Source: Acidobacteriota bacterium (lineage in GTDB: Bacteria > Acidobacteriota > Terriglobia > Terriglobales > SCQP01). Taken from it: 64,000 nucleotides of DNA. Made by a program: the position numbers and the translations under genes. Shown in pieces: positions 61,991 through 64,000 of the stretch; the first letter of the stretch is position 1, and each line of letters opens with the position of its first letter. The stretch is taken from contig DAHVCP010000075.1 of NCBI GenBank assembly GCA_027314025.1, positions 1 to 64,000 on the forward strand, written 5' to 3'. The notes beneath the pieces are model-generated. The model was not told the DNA's origin. It did not search any database and saw nothing but the letters and a program-made list of their open reading frames with translations.

Positions 61991-62023
61991 CGCCGCCGCC
62001 CGTTCGGTCGAATCCACCCCAGG

Positions 62024-64000
62024 CTAGTGCCGCCGGCCGATGCCGCCGCGCGCTACATGCGGCGCCGACATATGGAACGACGGCGCGTGGAACGCCGGGG
62101 CATGGTAGGCCGGAGCACGATAGGCCGGAGCGTGGTAAGCGGGAGCCCGATAGGCCGGAGCATGGTAGGCGGGCGCCCGGTAGGCCGGCGCCCGATACGC
62201 GGGAGCATGGTAGGCCGGCGCCCGATACGACGGGGCCGGAGAACGGTAGGAGGGGGCGCGATAAGCCGGCGCGCGATAGCCTCCGTTGTAGCCGCCCGAG
62301 CGTCCGCCGCCGTACCCGCCGCGCGAGCGCGGGAGCGAGGCCATGGGGTGGTTCTCGAAGCCGCCACCGAAATGGCTCGGGCCGCGATGCCCCACCCGTC
62401 CGCCGCCGCCGCTGCTGCGCCGCGGGGCCGAGGCCATGGGATGGTTCTGGAAGCCGCCGGAGCGGCCCCGCACCGCAGTATGGTTCTGGAAGCTGCCGAA
62501 GCCGCGGCTGGGACGCGACCCGCTGTTCCGGGTCCCGAAGCCGCCGCGCGCCGCTCCGCCCACGGCGGCATTTCCGCCGCCCATGGGATGGTTTTCAAAG
62601 CGGGTATTGGCGCCGCCGGAACCGCCGGCCGCCGTCCGGCCGCTGAAGCCGCCGCGGCGAAACACCGCCGCGTTGCCCCGGCCGCCGCCGAAGGCATGCC
62701 AGCCGCCGTTGCTGGCCAGCGCGCGGCCGCTGCGCGACGCCTGCGCGCCGCCCTGCTGCGAACCGCGGCCGCGCGCGGAACCAAAGATGCGGAAGCTGCG
62801 GTTCGCGCCCTGGGCTTGGTTGCCGGCGATGCGCGCCCGATTGGCCGCCGCCGCAGCGGCGATGCGCGATTGCCGCGCTCCACCGGCCATGGTCCGGCTG
62901 CTCGCCGCCACCCGGCCCCGAGCCGTGTTGGCGGCGGCGCGTCCCACCATGCGTCCCTGCGCCAGCACGCCGCGCGGTCCGGCGCCGATGCCGGCCCGCG
63001 TCCGCGCCGCGATCATGGCGCGGTCCACGCTGGCCAACGAAGCCGTCCGCGCCCGCACCGTGGGCAGCGGCCGCCGGCTGAACACATGCACGTTGCGCAC
63101 CGCACGCGGCGCGGCAACGCCCCGCCCGCCGATGCCCATGCGAGCCGGCGCCACCGGCGCCGTGCCCCGAACCACCGACACGCCGCGCAGGGCGCCGTAG
63201 CCGAGCTTGCGGCCCATCTTGTTGACCCGCCCGCGGCCGAAGCCGCGCTGGGAGACGGCGATCACGCCGCCGGGCGCGTGCGCGTTCCGCAGCCGCCGCA
63301 GGTTGCCCAGGCGCGTGATCCGCATGCCGTTGACCGTGCGCACGCCGTTGACCACGCGCACATGGTTGATGTTGTAGATGTTCGTCACGTTGCGGACACG
63401 GGTGATGTAGTTGACCTGGCTATAGCCGTAGTAGCGCTCATGCGGGCCCAGGGGCACCCAGCCGATCGCGCCGCCATAGCCAAAGCCGTAATGCCGGCAC
63501 CAATTCCCATCGCCGTAGAAGAAGGAGACGTAGGCCGGCGCCCAGATTTGCGGCCCCCAATACGAACCTGGCCACCAGCACCAACCGAAGCCTACCTGGA
63601 AGAACCAGCGCCCGTAGTGGTACGGCGCCCAGCCCCAGGGTTCATAGGAAACCCAGCTCCAGCCGTAAAACGGCGTCCACTCCCATTGTCCGGAGTAGTA
63701 CGGCGACCACCCGGCGGTAATGGCCCACGGCTGCCAGCAGCGGCCATAGCCCGCCACCCAAACCCAGTGTCCATAGGTGTCCAATTCCGCGCCACCGTCC
63801 ACCTGCTGGCTTAAATAGTGCCGGTTGTAATCGGCGGCTTGCAGCACCCGCTGCTCGCGCTGGTTGACCCATTCATCCCAGGCGTCCTCGGCCGGGGCCC
63901 TGACCACGCGGAACTGCGGATTGGTGCTGCCGGCGACCTGAATCTGCTGGCCGGTGGCCACGTCCACCGAGCCCTGCGGCGTGGTGATCTCCGCCGTGCC
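62024..64000 (-). CDS. DUF6600/FecR-like repeat-rich protein, partial
   Basis: The gene continues past the right edge, so the N-terminus is missing; the visible part is about 658 aa. Its first visible residues (TPQGSVDVATGQQIQV) look FecR-like. A Trp/Tyr/Gly-rich region follows with YGHWVWVAGYGRCWQPW, GQWEWTPFYGWSWVSYEPWGWAPYHYG and WCWWPGSYWGP, typical of DUF6600/YXWGXW proteins. The second half is Arg/Gly/Ala-rich. Near the C-terminus four F[EQ]NH[PT] units occur, then many pentapeptides of the type APAY[RH]. It is probably an exported or surface structural protein. No enzymatic motif is seen. Confidence 0.85.
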   Translation of the reverse strand, partial: GTAEITTPQGSVDVATGQQIQVAGSTNPQFRVVRAPAEDAWDEWVNQREQRVLQAADYNRHYLSQQVDGGAELDTYGHWVWVAGYGRCWQPWAITAGWSPYYSGQWEWTPFYGWSWVSYEPWGWAPYHYGRWFFQVGFGWCWWPGSYWGPQIWAPAYVSFFYGDGNWCRHYGFGYGGAIGWVPLGPHERYYGYSQVNYITRVRNVTNIYNINHVRVVNGVRTVNGMRITRLGNLRRLRNAHAPGGVIAVSQRGFGRGRVNKMGRKLGYGALRGVSVVRGTAPVAPARMGIGGRGVAAPRAVRNVHVFSRRPLPTVRARTASLASVDRAMIAARTRAGIGAGPRGVLAQGRMVGRAAANTARGRVAASSRTMAGGARQSRIAAAAAANRARIAGNQAQGANRSFRIFGSARGRGSQQGGAQASRSGRALASNGGWHAFGGGRGNAAVFRRGGFSGRTAAGGSGGANTRFENHPMGGGNAAVGGAARGGFGTRNSGSRPSRGFGSFQNHTAVRGRSGGFQNHPMASAPRRSSGGGGRVGHRGPSHFGGGFENHPMASLPRSRGGYGGGRSGGYNGGYRAPAYRAPSYRSPAPSYRAPAYHAPAYRAPAYRAPAYHAPAYRAPAYHAPAYRAPAYHAPAFHAPSFHMSAPHVARGGIGRRH
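62092..62280 (-). repeat. 15-bp tandem repeats encoding APAY[RH] pentapeptides
   Basis: Roughly twelve 15-bp units, some diverged (APSYRSPAPSYR), encode the C-terminal pentapeptide array of the DUF6600-type protein. Boundaries are approximate. Confidence 0.85.

Noticed and set aside
61960-62030. tRNA-like T-arm (GGTTCGATTC)
   Set aside because: No acceptor stem, anticodon arm or D-arm can be formed; the sequence is explained by a 10-bp inverted repeat.
62092-62280. CRISPR-like array
   Set aside because: 15-bp contiguous units without unique spacers, in frame within a coding gene.

Overview
The window is a high-GC, gene-dense bacterial chromosome segment, most likely from a member of the Acidobacteriota or a related soil lineage. 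This is inferred from base composition and gene repertoire (many Tat-exported glycosidases, a FecR/DUF6600-type protein, an FHA-GAF-SpoIIE phosphatase, a fused spermidine-synthase-like membrane protein). No rRNA, tRNA or CRISPR was seen, so placement is tentative. Two genes run off the ends: a Tat-signal protein at 1-163 and a DUF6600-type protein at 62024-64000.

Layout. 0.5-6.1 kb: GH38 alpha-mannosidase, MFS sugar porter and ROK kinase, which together could release, import and phosphorylate a hexose. 6.2-7.3 kb: recA. 7.5-14.4 kb: a formate module with a selenocysteine formate dehydrogenase (in-frame UGA plus a SECIS-type hairpin), its four-cluster Fe-S subunit, an NrfD-type membrane subunit and a formate/nitrite channel, with a small coiled-coil gene on the opposite strand. 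The catalytic and NrfD genes each carry one apparent frameshift. 14.5-30.7 kb: housekeeping and accessory genes (aminotransferase, cyclophilin lipoprotein, methyltransferase, hydrolase, FHA/GAF/SpoIIE phosphatase, gatB, two Nudix proteins, M28 peptidase, P-loop kinase-dCMP deaminase fusion, sulfotransferase, two membrane proteins). 31-37 kb: MCE protein, CPBP protease, pyrE, mtnA, prmC, CCA-adding enzyme. 37.8-38.7 kb: fabH.

39-52.6 kb is an L-arabinose/arabinan utilisation locus: GH127 beta-L-arabinofuranosidase, a LacI regulator, a DUF6259-like hydrolase, GH51 alpha-L-arabinofuranosidase, ribulokinase, a ribulose-5-phosphate 4-epimerase, an FucI/AraA-like isomerase and a secreted mutarotase-like protein. 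Two operators matching the LacI/CcpA-type consensus sit just downstream of promoter elements before GH127 and the DUF6259-like gene. A lower-GC restriction-modification pair (MT-A70 methyltransferase and BglII/BstYI-like endonuclease) is inserted between the regulator and the second half of the locus. 52.9-64 kb: FmdB zinc ribbon, two SDRs, a gamma-glutamyltransferase-family enzyme, a TIM-barrel epimerase, the pyrR-pyrB-pyrC operon, an ArsR-YceI pair with a clear operator, and the repeat-rich DUF6600-type protein.

A recurring feature is a -10-like hexamer exactly 6 nt before the start codon of at least six genes on both strands, which suggests leaderless transcription. All functions are read from motifs and context; no database search was run.
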